DNA from: Aquimarina megaterium XH134
GTDB taxonomy: Bacteria; Bacteroidota; Bacteroidia; Flavobacteriales; Flavobacteriaceae
Reading direction: 5' to 3'
Length of the DNA: 64,000 nucleotides
Assembly (NCBI RefSeq): GCF_000520975.1
Contig: NZ_JACB01000042.1
Location: 38,489 to 102,488 of the forward strand
The notes under the pieces are model-generated. The model saw only the letters and a list, made by a program, of their open reading frames with translations, made no database searches and was not told where the DNA came from. The first letter of the stretch is position 1, and each line of letters begins with the position of its first letter. Made by a program: the position numbers and the translations under genes. Shown here in pieces: positions 34,328 through 42,524 of this stretch.

Positions 34328-34885
34328 TTATTTTATGTTTTTGAGAATAAAATCATAACGTTCCTGTACAGTTCCAAAAGGCACTTCGATACAATCATAA
34401 CCTAATTGGCTATAAGTTTCAAGCAGATGATGATGGATTTCTTTTGCTTGTTCAAAGCTTTCATAACGCTCATTGTCTGATATATAGATATCTTCCCACG
34501 GCGGCAGTAAAAAAACCTGATCATACATATGATTCTTACAAGCATTTATAAAATTGTCGTCGTATGATTGATCAAAATAGTTCATATAGGCCAAAACATC
34601 TGGTATACCTCTATCATAAAATGTAAGATCTTCTTTTTGGGATATGGCATCTTTAAATTGATCAACCCTTCCGTTAAGGATTTGTGTATTAAATTGATAG
34701 GGATCAGAGACAGAAATTATGGGATTAGAAACAATAGCCTTAGAGTCATTACTTTTTAATGCTTCCTGAGTCATACTTCGTATAATCTCATGAAAACAGA
34801 AAAATTTTGCTTCTTCAAGTTTATGGATAACCGAGGTCTTGCCTGTTCCCGGTGCTCCGGTAATTACAATTCTTTTCTTTCTCAA
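34328..34885 (-). CDS. AAA-type ATP-binding protein (AAA_28-like)
   Basis: 185 residues. Walker A GAPGTGKTSV near the N-terminus, a DRG motif in TFYDRGIPDVLAYMNYF, and HHHLLETYSQLGYDCIEVP at the end: a P-loop kinase-like protein of the AAA_28 type (related to the NadR kinase domain and thymidylate-kinase-like proteins). The substrate is unknown. The start codon is TTG (RKKRIVITG follows at once). It heads the recQ-fmt operon. Confidence 0.88.
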   Translation of the reverse strand: MRKKRIVITGAPGTGKTSVIHKLEEAKFFCFHEIIRSMTQEALKSNDSKAIVSNPIISVSDPYQFNTQILNGRVDQFKDAISQKEDLTFYDRGIPDVLAYMNYFDQSYDDNFINACKNHMYDQVFLLPPWEDIYISDNERYESFEQAKEIHHHLLETYSQLGYDCIEVPFGTVQERYDFILKNIK

Positions 34886-35196
34886 AGGAATAATTTTGAT
34901 GCAAATTTCGGAATTATAAAAGGATTTTGAAAAGAAGTTGTTTAAAGTTTTCTATTCTAATAAACCGAAACACTTTGATGTGTAGTAAGGTAATTGCAGA
35001 AATTAGATATAAAAAATTATATTTTCTATGTATTAAGGTAAAACTGATTATTATACACTCTGAATAACATCTATGTCTCGATGAAATACAAATATTCAGT
35101 TTTTTACAAGATATCGAGGTAGATATTCAATTTGAAGGAGTAATCGAGTTATTCAGCAAAAAGATTTCATACAAAGAATATGATTGTCTTACTTTA
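34886..35196. other. 311-base divergent gap before the PepSY gene
   Basis: The PepSY frame stays open upstream of its first ATG back to a stop near 35067, and the extra residues (for example DIEVDIQFEGVIELFSKKIS) look protein-like, yet no ATG, GTG or TTG start precedes them in a way that fits the family. It is probably remnant coding sequence fused in frame. No promoter was identified. Confidence 0.35.
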
Positions 35197-36498
35197 ATGC
35201 TAAACATAGTATATTATACAAACGTGAAAAAGAAGTTATTTTTATTACATGGATGGATTGGGAGACAACTAGGACTGCTTTTTTTTATAATATGTTTTTC
35301 AGGAACAATCTCAACTGTTAGTCATGAGTTAGATTGGTTAATACAATCAGATTATAGAGCCACACCACAATCGACTTATATCTCGAGAAATGTTATTTCA
35401 AATAATTTTGCAAAGACATATCCAAAAGCCAAAATAACTTATTGGATACGACATGATGAACCTTACCTATGTGATTTATTGTATAAAGAAGAGAATGAGA
35501 AACTTTCGTTTGTATTTGCAAACCCTTATACGGGAGAAATTCAGGGAGAGACAAGTCTTACGGCTCAACTCTATCTAAGAGATTTGCATTATTACCTTTT
35601 TATACCTTTTCAAATTGGAAATTACATCGTTTTACTTTTTGGATTTCTTATCCTTGTTTCTGTAGTCTCAGCACTTTATTTTTATAAATCCTGGTGGAAG
35701 AAATTTTTTGTACTCGATGTAAAAAATGGAGGAAACAAGTTTAGTAGAAGTTCGCACAGGTTCGTTGGCTTATGGGCTATTCCTTTTATCTTTCTTATTG
35801 TGATTATTAATAGCTGGTATTTTATAGAACGCACAAATATTGCAGGTATTAAACCACTGGTAAATCCTAAGCATATAAAATTAGATATCCTCAATTATCA
35901 AAATAAGAAGAAGAGTTTGTTCCCTTTTAATATAGATTATGATAAGGCAGTTAAGATTGCAGAAAAAGCTATTCCTCATTTTAAAGTAAAAAACATTTCT
36001 CCTGCTATTGATTCTACAGAAACAATATATGTAATGGGAAATAGTAATGTCCCATTAGTTAGGCAAAGGGCTAACCGCGTATATATTAATCCATATAACT
36101 ATAAAATAGAACATATTCAAAATGCAGCAAAGAGCAGTACTATTATGTGGATTAATGATATAGCAGATCCTTTGCATTTTGGATATTGGGGTGGGATAAC
36201 AACCAAAATAATTTGGTTCATTTTGGGGTTAATTATCTCAATCTTGATACTTTCTGGTATTTATATCTCTTTAAAAAGGAAGCATCGATCAAAACAGAAA
36301 AGTAGGATTGAAAAAATATTTCTAAATGTTAGTAATACATTAGTTATTTGTTGCGTGTTTTACTTTATGCTGAAACGATTACATACAAGATATGAAGCTA
36401 CTGTTTTGGCTCATTTTGTGGTTTTCATTTCCTGGGCTCTATTATTTGCTTTATGGTATTATGTGTTAGTTTACAGTATCAGAAAAACCAGGAGCTAA
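35197..36498 (+). CDS. PepSY-associated transmembrane protein
   Basis: 433 residues with a PepSY_TM layout: helix 1 about 25-45 (GLLFFIICFSGTIS), an extracytoplasmic part with AFANPYTGEIQGE, two helices near 150-170 and 195-215, a second PepSY-like loop (VYINPYNYKIEHI) and three or four C-terminal helices. Such proteins accompany ferric-siderophore uptake and may reduce iron at the membrane. The ATG at 35197 could be replaced by a GTG at 35224, which would give the family's usual VKKKLFLLHGWIG start. No TonB receptor is adjacent. Confidence 0.88.
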   Translation: MLNIVYYTNVKKKLFLLHGWIGRQLGLLFFIICFSGTISTVSHELDWLIQSDYRATPQSTYISRNVISNNFAKTYPKAKITYWIRHDEPYLCDLLYKEENEKLSFVFANPYTGEIQGETSLTAQLYLRDLHYYLFIPFQIGNYIVLLFGFLILVSVVSALYFYKSWWKKFFVLDVKNGGNKFSRSSHRFVGLWAIPFIFLIVIINSWYFIERTNIAGIKPLVNPKHIKLDILNYQNKKKSLFPFNIDYDKAVKIAEKAIPHFKVKNISPAIDSTETIYVMGNSNVPLVRQRANRVYINPYNYKIEHIQNAAKSSTIMWINDIADPLHFGYWGGITTKIIWFILGLIISILILSGIYISLKRKHRSKQKSRIEKIFLNVSNTLVICCVFYFMLKRLHTRYEATVLAHFVVFISWALLFALWYYVLVYSIRKTRS

Positions 36499-36781
36499 AA
36501 AACTAAATCGATAAGGTTATTTTAGATAGTGTAGTAAGCATCAGAACTAAAATAAATGGATTTTACTACAACCAGGTTTTATATGAACAAAAAGACAGTA
36601 TATAAGATATTAATAAAAGCAGATATTATCTATTTAATTCGATTTTCGGGAATCATAATTAATTTGTAATGATCTGTTAAAGTTGAATCAACATAGTGAA
36701 TTTTTAGTAACTTCAATAGCAATTGATACGCATTTGCTTTATTTAGACTAGTTAAACACAAATCTTTAAAAATTAAAACTC

Positions 36782-37243
36782 ATGCCTGTTTATAATTTAA
36801 AAATTAATGGTCAATCTCATAGTGTCGAGGCTGATCAGGATACTCCTCTTTTATGGATATTAAGAGATCACCTTGATATGGTTGGCACCAAATTTGGCTG
36901 TGGTATAGGTCAATGTGGTGCATGTACCATACATGTAGATGGTTCTGCTAACAGAAGCTGCTTACTTCAGGTTTCTATGGTAGAAAATATGGAAATTACT
37001 ACAATCGAAGGCTTATCTGAAGATGCTTCACATCCTGTTCAACAAGCCTGGAAAGAAGTAGATGTACCACAATGCGGATACTGCCAGGCGGGGCAAATGA
37101 TGTCTGCCGCTGCTTTCTTACAGCAAAATGCAAACCCTAATAAATCAGAAATCAGGGATGCAATGAGTGGCAATATATGTAGATGCGCTTCGTACAACAG
37201 AATAGAAGAAGCTGTAGAAGTTGCTGCCAGTAAAATGAGTTAA
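36782..37243 (+). CDS. Isoquinoline 1-oxidoreductase-type [2Fe-2S] subunit (IorA-like)
   Basis: 153 residues. Plant-type ferredoxin domain with FGCGIGQCGACTIHVDG, then C-terminal helical [2Fe-2S] domain with PQCGYCQAGQM and GNICRCASYN: eight cysteines for two clusters. It passes electrons from the molybdenum subunit encoded 20 bases downstream. Together with that subunit it forms a two-subunit xanthine-dehydrogenase-family oxidoreductase without an FAD subunit. Cytoplasmic-looking, so it is presumably co-exported with the Tat partner. Confidence 0.93.
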   Translation: MPVYNLKINGQSHSVEADQDTPLLWILRDHLDMVGTKFGCGIGQCGACTIHVDGSANRSCLLQVSMVENMEITTIEGLSEDASHPVQQAWKEVDVPQCGYCQAGQMMSAAAFLQQNANPNKSEIRDAMSGNICRCASYNRIEEAVEVAASKMS

Positions 37244-37263
37244 CCCTTTTAAATTTTAAACGT

Positions 37264-39429
37264 ATGAAAGATAATGTATCACCTTCATTTAGCAGAAGGT
37301 CATTTATAAAAACATCGGCATTGGCTGGTGGCGGAATGTTAATTGGGTTTAATTTATTTCAGGCATGTAAACCTGAAGCGAAACCACCTGTTGATATACC
37401 GATCGATATTTCTCAATTAAACTTCAATGATTTTAATGCCTTTATCAAAATAGCCGATAACGGTATGGTAACTATCTTCTCTCCAAATCCAGAAATAGGT
37501 CAGGGGGTTAAAACATCTATGCCAATGCTTATTGCAGAAGAGCTTGATGTATCATGGGATAATGTTCATGTAGCGCAAGGGGCATTAGACACCAAAAATT
37601 TTACACGACAAGTAGCCGGAGGAAGCCAATCCTTAAGGCAAGGATGGGAACCTCTACGCCAAACGGGAGCTACAGCAAGACAGATGTTAATTAATGCAGC
37701 CGCAGCCAAATGGGGAGTGGATGCTTCAGAATGTAAAACAGAAAACGGAGTAATTATCAATGCCAATGGTGATAAACTTGGATACGGAGATGTAGTGAAA
37801 GAAGCAGCAGCTCTTGAAGTTCCAGAAAATATAACACTAAAAGACCCTAAAGATTTTAAAATCATAGGAAAAAATATTTCTAATGTAGATGTAGATAAGA
37901 TTATTGTTGGAAAACCTCTTTACGGAATGGATTATAAAGAGGAAGGAATGGCATATGTATCAGTATTAAGACCTCCTGCTTTTGGAAAAAAACTGGTTGA
38001 TTTTGATGATACTGCAGTTAGAGCTATTTCGGGAGTACATGATGTAGTTAAGTTTGGTGATAAAATTGCAGTCCTGGCAAAAGATACTTGGACAGCAATG
38101 AAAGGAAAAAAGGCATTGAAAGCTAATTGGACTTCGGATTCAAAATTAGAAAATACAGAAGATCATGATAAAATACTGATGGATCTTCTTAATGGAAAGG
38201 AGTTTAATACACTACGTGCCGATGGAGATGTAAAAAAAGCATTTACTCAGGCAGATCAGGTGATCGAGAGAACTTATGAGTCACCATTCTTACCTCATAA
38301 TTGTATGGAACCGATGAACTTCTTTGCAGATGTTACTCCAGAAAAAATTCGTTTGGTTGGCCCTATACAAACACCAGCAGGTACAGCACGTAGAGTTGCT
38401 AATTTGTTAGAGCGTGATCCAGAAGATGTTTCTGTAGAAATGACCAGAATGGGAGGAGGTTTTGGAAGACGGCTCTATGGTGATTTTGCTTTGGAAGCAG
38501 CAGAAATATCAAAAATTGCCCAAAAACCAGTTAAAGTAGTATATTCTAGAGAAGATGATATGTCTGCAGGGATATATCGTCCGGCAATAAAATATAAAAT
38601 TAGTGCATCAATTAAAGATGGTAAAATTAGTGGATATCACCTTAAAGAAGCCTCTGTAAATTCGAATATGTATGGGTTAATCCCTAATTTTTTTCCAGCT
38701 GGAGCTATTGAAAATTACCAGGTAGATGTTGCCAATTATAATAGTAAAATTACAACAGGAGCCTGGAGAGCTCCGTATACTAATTTCTTGTCTTTTGCAG
38801 AACAAAGCTTCTTTGATGAATTAGCAGAGTTACTAGAAATTGACCGTATTCAACTTCGCTTAGACTTACTACAGAAAGTAAAAGGAACTACAGATGATAG
38901 AATCCAGTATTCTCCAGAACGATTAGAGAAAGTAATAAAAGTAGCTGTAGATAAATCCGGATGGGGAAAAGCAAAAGAAGGAACGTACCAGGGGTTTAGT
39001 GCATATTATTGCCATAATACTCATGTAGCAGAAGTAGCAGATGTAGTATTAGAGAATGATATACCTGTGGTAAAAAAAGTAACTTGTGTGGTAGATTGCG
39101 GAATCGTAGTGAACCCACTCGGAGCCAAAAACCAGATCGAGGGTGGAGTTATTGATGGTGTTGGCCATGCGATGTATGGTGATTTTTCATTTAAAGATGG
39201 AGTACCGCAAGACAAGAATTTTAATACTTATCGTTTAATTCGTATTAATGAAACTCCTGTGGTCGAAACACACTTTATAGAAAGCGATATCGCCCCAACA
39301 GGGTTAGGAGAACCCACATTACCTCCTGCAGGAGCAGCTGTAGCAAATGCAATTAAGGCAGCAAAAGGGATACGATTGTATAAGCAACCTTTTATTAAAA
39401 ACATGAACTCCAAAGCACCATTGGGATAG
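37264..39429 (+). CDS. Tat-exported molybdopterin-binding oxidoreductase (IorB-like)
   Basis: 721 residues. Tat signal RRSFIKTSALAGGG with a hydrophobic segment, ending in LFQACK, a possible though imperfect lipobox. The aldehyde-oxidase/xanthine-dehydrogenase molybdopterin regions include GQGVKTSMPMLIAEELDV, GGSQSLRQGWEPLRQTGATA, MTRMGGGFGRR, TGAWRAP and GLGEPTLPPAGAAVANAI with the catalytic Glu. It is one fused large subunit, as in IorB or periplasmic aldehyde oxidases. Its substrate, an N-heterocycle or aldehyde, is unknown. Confidence 0.93.
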   Translation: MKDNVSPSFSRRSFIKTSALAGGGMLIGFNLFQACKPEAKPPVDIPIDISQLNFNDFNAFIKIADNGMVTIFSPNPEIGQGVKTSMPMLIAEELDVSWDNVHVAQGALDTKNFTRQVAGGSQSLRQGWEPLRQTGATARQMLINAAAAKWGVDASECKTENGVIINANGDKLGYGDVVKEAAALEVPENITLKDPKDFKIIGKNISNVDVDKIIVGKPLYGMDYKEEGMAYVSVLRPPAFGKKLVDFDDTAVRAISGVHDVVKFGDKIAVLAKDTWTAMKGKKALKANWTSDSKLENTEDHDKILMDLLNGKEFNTLRADGDVKKAFTQADQVIERTYESPFLPHNCMEPMNFFADVTPEKIRLVGPIQTPAGTARRVANLLERDPEDVSVEMTRMGGGFGRRLYGDFALEAAEISKIAQKPVKVVYSREDDMSAGIYRPAIKYKISASIKDGKISGYHLKEASVNSNMYGLIPNFFPAGAIENYQVDVANYNSKITTGAWRAPYTNFLSFAEQSFFDELAELLEIDRIQLRLDLLQKVKGTTDDRIQYSPERLEKVIKVAVDKSGWGKAKEGTYQGFSAYYCHNTHVAEVADVVLENDIPVVKKVTCVVDCGIVVNPLGAKNQIEGGVIDGVGHAMYGDFSFKDGVPQDKNFNTYRLIRINETPVVETHFIESDIAPTGLGEPTLPPAGAAVANAIKAAKGIRLYKQPFIKNMNSKAPLG

Positions 39430-39436
39430 TACGTTT

Positions 39437-40492
39437 ATGACACACGAATTCAAAGAAATAATAGCATCTTATCATAAAGCCAAACAGCAGGAGATACCTG
39501 CTGTTATGGCTACAGTAGTAGATGTAGAAGGATCTTCTTATAGAAGACCAGGAGTGGGTATGCTTATTCTTCAAAATGGAAAAATGACAGGTGCCGTAAG
39601 TGGGGGATGTGTTGAAAAAGAAGTGTTACGACAAGCACAATCTGTTTTCGTTTCCGGGAAACCTAAAATGATGACCTACGATGGTAAATATAGGCTGGGA
39701 TGCGAAGGACTATTGTATATTTTGATTGAAACTTTTGATATTAGTACTATTGAGATTGCGACAATACAAAGGCATTTAAAATCCAGAGTACCGTTTGAAA
39801 TTAAATCATGGTACTCAAAAACAGAACAGGAAATCTCTACTATGGGGTCTATTGTTCAATTTAAAGGAGATGAGGCATTTTGTTTTTCGCAAGATACCAA
39901 GCCAGATGATTATTTAGAGAGTTTTGTGAGGGAAATGCAACCTTGTTTCAGATTAATAATTATTGGTACAGAGCACGATGCAGTGCAGTTATGCAAACTG
40001 GCATCAACTACTGGCTGGGAAGTAGATATTGTAGGTTCACCACAACATTCTAAAAAACTTGAAGATTTTCCGGGAGCAAAAGAGATAATTCATAGTGCTC
40101 CAGAAGATTTGAGTATAGATCATATAGATGATCAGACAGCTATTATTCTAATGTCTCATAATTTTGCCAAAGATTTATTATATCTTCAGGCGTTAAAAGA
40201 AACCAGTCCGGTGTATATCGGCTTATTGGGACCCGCGCAGCGTAGGGAAAAATTATTGTCTGCTTTTATAGAGTATTTTCCAGAGGTTACCGATGGATTT
40301 CTCGATGCTATTCATGGTCCTGCTGGTTTAAATCTGGGGGCAGAAACTCCTCAGGAAATAGCTATTTCTATAATTGCTGAAATATTGTCTGTGATCAGAG
40401 GCCAAAATCCGATACCATTGCAGGAGAAGAAAGGAGCGATTCATGATGATCCTAAAAGGAAAAAAATAAATGCCATTCCTACCAAAACCTAA
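39437..40492 (+). CDS. XdhC-family molybdenum-cofactor maturation protein
   Basis: 351 residues. N-terminal XdhC/CoxI domain (MATVVDVEGSSYRRPGVGML, GAVSGGCVEKEV, YDGKYRLGCEGLLYILIE) and a C-terminal Rossmann domain (RLIIIGTEHDAVQL, AIILMSHNFAKD, IGLLGPAQRREKLL, HGPAGLNLGAETPQEIAISI). XdhC holds and sulfurates molybdopterin for xanthine-dehydrogenase-family enzymes. It follows the IorB-like gene by 7 bases and overlaps the next gene by 23 bases, so one operon. Confidence 0.95.
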   Translation: MTHEFKEIIASYHKAKQQEIPAVMATVVDVEGSSYRRPGVGMLILQNGKMTGAVSGGCVEKEVLRQAQSVFVSGKPKMMTYDGKYRLGCEGLLYILIETFDISTIEIATIQRHLKSRVPFEIKSWYSKTEQEISTMGSIVQFKGDEAFCFSQDTKPDDYLESFVREMQPCFRLIIIGTEHDAVQLCKLASTTGWEVDIVGSPQHSKKLEDFPGAKEIIHSAPEDLSIDHIDDQTAIILMSHNFAKDLLYLQALKETSPVYIGLLGPAQRREKLLSAFIEYFPEVTDGFLDAIHGPAGLNLGAETPQEIAISIIAEILSVIRGQNPIPLQEKKGAIHDDPKRKKINAIPTKT

Positions 40493-41087
40493 AATAGCAC
40501 AACTTATCCTGGCAGCAGGTTCCTCTAGTAGAATGGGAGAACCAAAACAGGTATTGCCATGGCACAATACTACATTGATTGGTCACGCTATACAGAGGGC
40601 ACTGCTACTACAAGAAACATCAATCTATGTGGTTTTGGGAGCACATTATGATACTGTATATAAAGAGATTTGCCATTTTCCTGTTACTATACTCAGAAAT
40701 ACAGAATGGCAATCGGGAATGGGATCTACAATACGTTCTGGAATTAAGGCTATACAACAAGACAAATTGTCGTATGACGGAGTGTTAATTTCATTGGTAG
40801 ATCAACCACTATTAGATACAGTTCATTTTAATGCATTAATCACTCAATTTAGTAAAGAACCAAGTGTTATTACCGCTACAGATTTGGGCTCTGGTATTGG
40901 GGTCCCTGCAATTATTCCATCTAAATATTTCTATGAGTTATTGCAATTACAGGCAGATTTTGGTGCACGATACATTATTAAAAAACATATAGATCATATA
41001 AATACAGTTGATGCTCTTGACAAAGGAGTAGATATTGATACGATAGCACAATATCATGCTATGATAAAAAGCAATTTTTCTTCTTAA
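40470..41087 (+). CDS. MobA/MocA-like nucleotidyltransferase
   Basis: 205 residues. NTP-transferase fold with IAQLILAAGSSSRMGEPKQV, then WQSGMGSTIRSGIKA and LISLVDQPLLD, and DFGARYIIKKH near the end. In this context it is expected to be molybdenum cofactor cytidylyltransferase (MocA), making the MCD form used by xanthine-dehydrogenase-type enzymes. It overlaps the XdhC gene by 23 bases, so the two are translationally coupled. Confidence 0.92.
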   Translation: MPFLPKPKIAQLILAAGSSSRMGEPKQVLPWHNTTLIGHAIQRALLLQETSIYVVLGAHYDTVYKEICHFPVTILRNTEWQSGMGSTIRSGIKAIQQDKLSYDGVLISLVDQPLLDTVHFNALITQFSKEPSVITATDLGSGIGVPAIIPSKYFYELLQLQADFGARYIIKKHIDHINTVDALDKGVDIDTIAQYHAMIKSNFSS

Positions 41088-41139
41088 AAAAAGCAAAAGG
41101 AGTTTCTAGTATAACTTCGTTTTTATAAATCGTAAGATG

Positions 41140-41147
41140 TATCTTTG
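41140..41147 (+). promoter_or_regulatory. Probable -7 element for the DUF493 gene
   Basis: TATCTTTG fits TAnnTTTG and stands 30 bases before the ATG. No clear -33 TTTG was found. Confidence 0.4.
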
Positions 41148-41176
41148 GCCTAAATTTTGATTTGATACATGTTACT

Positions 41177-41461
41177 ATGAAAGACCCTGAAGAATTTTAT
41201 AAAAAATTAAAAGAGCAGTTGGCAGATACATCACTATGGCCAACTTCATATTTATATAAATTTATTGTACCTACAAATACAGAAAAGATTGAACAGATCG
41301 AATCAATTTTTGATAACCTGGGTTCGGTAATTCAAACAAAACAATCTAAAAATGGTAAATATACTAGTGTATCTATCAATGTTAGAATGAAAAATCCAGA
41401 TCAGGTGATTGCTAAATATAAAGAAGTTGCCGAAAAAGTAGAAGGGGTAATTTCATTGTAA
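41177..41461 (+). CDS. DUF493 family protein
   Basis: 94 residues from the ATG at 41177; an upstream in-frame TTG adds five residues without support. Family pattern: DPEEFYKKLKEQL, YKFIVPTN, and KYTSVSINVRMKNPDQVIAK, a ferredoxin-like fold related to YbeD. The last residues GVISL fall inside a 45-base tandem duplication that continues past the stop. Role unknown; probably regulatory and cytoplasmic. Confidence 0.92.
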   Translation: MKDPEEFYKKLKEQLADTSLWPTSYLYKFIVPTNTEKIEQIESIFDNLGSVIQTKQSKNGKYTSVSINVRMKNPDQVIAKYKEVAEKVEGVISL

Positions 41462-41540
41462 TACTTAGGTTGTACCAGATATTGTAAAGAGGTAATTTCA
41501 TTGTAATACTTAGGTTGTACCAGATATTGTAAAGAGGTAA
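41446..41540 (+). repeat. 45-base direct tandem duplication over the 3' end of the DUF493 gene
   Basis: Two identical 45-base units, 41446-41490 and 41491-41535, then the first five bases of a third. Unit one contains the last codons and stop of the gene; unit two repeats them as untranslated sequence. The units are identical, so the event is recent or maintained. Confidence 0.95.
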
Positions 41541-41831
41541 AACAACCGATTTATAGGTAGGTATAAAAGTTGAGATGACTTTATTACCTGTTTTTGTTTG
41601 TTAAATACCATTGATTAATAAATAAAATATAGTATTGACAGTAGCTTACTTATTTTATTTTAGTATTTTGCGAAACGAATTATAGAATAGTCCGAAAAGT
41701 AATCAATTGTCAAACTGAATCTAAAGAGGTTATACATAATTACTTATAAATAGTTTTCAAGAGCTTATATTCACAACAAACTTACATATTGATTTTTTAG
41801 GCTATCTCTACGCAATTTTCACATACATTTT

Positions 41832-42479
41832 ATGGATATATATAATATAGAATACAATACCGAGCGCGAAAAGCTCATTATCCCAGAATATGGTCGTCAT
41901 ATGCAGAAAATGATAAACCATACGGTTACTATCGAAGATCGTGAAGAACGTAATAAGGTTGCAAAGTCGATTATAGCAGTAATGGGTAATCTGCAGCCGC
42001 ATTTACGAGATGTACCTGAGTTTCAGCATAAATTATGGGATCAGTTGTTTATAATGAGTGATTTTAAATTAGATGTAGATACTCCTTTTCCTGTATTGAC
42101 TAAAGAAAAATTGCAGGAAAGACCAGAACCTCTTAAATATCCTCAGAATTTTCCGAAATATCGCTTTTACGGAAACAATATTAAGCGAATGATAGATGTC
42201 GCAAATAGTTGGGAAGATGGAGATTTAAAAAATGCACTTACTTTAACGATTGCTAATCACATGAAAAAATGCTATCTGAACTGGAATAAAGATACAGTAG
42301 AAGATAGTGTTATTTTTAACCATTTGTTTGAATTGAGTGATGGTAAGATCGATCTTAAAGGAAGCAATGAAGATCTTACGGACTCCTCTAATCTGATGAG
42401 AGGAAAAAAGAAAAAACACAATTCTAATAATAGCGGTAAAAAGAATTACCGAAACAATCGTGGTAAAAAACGCTATTAA
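41832..42479 (+). CDS. DUF4290 family protein
   Basis: 215 residues, typical of Bacteroidota DUF4290: YNTEREKLIIPEYGRHMQKM, LQPHLRDVPEFQHKLWDQLF, FPKYRFYGNNIKRMID, with a lysine/asparagine-rich tail (KKKKHNSNNSGKKNYRNNRG) that may bind nucleic acid. No signal peptide. It precedes murA by 45 bases and is probably co-transcribed with it, an arrangement common in this group. Function unknown. Confidence 0.93.
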   Translation: MDIYNIEYNTEREKLIIPEYGRHMQKMINHTVTIEDREERNKVAKSIIAVMGNLQPHLRDVPEFQHKLWDQLFIMSDFKLDVDTPFPVLTKEKLQERPEPLKYPQNFPKYRFYGNNIKRMIDVANSWEDGDLKNALTLTIANHMKKCYLNWNKDTVEDSVIFNHLFELSDGKIDLKGSNEDLTDSSNLMRGKKKKHNSNNSGKKNYRNNRGKKRY

Positions 42480-42524
42480 AATTAATTAACTACCAATTAC
42501 TAACCGCTAACGACTAACGATTAC

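Noticed and set aside
42480..42524. TAACG-rich words (CTAACCGCTAACGACTAACG) before murA
   Set aside because: Looks like a simple short repeat in a leader; similar words occur elsewhere in the window (near 47200) and no regulator could be linked.
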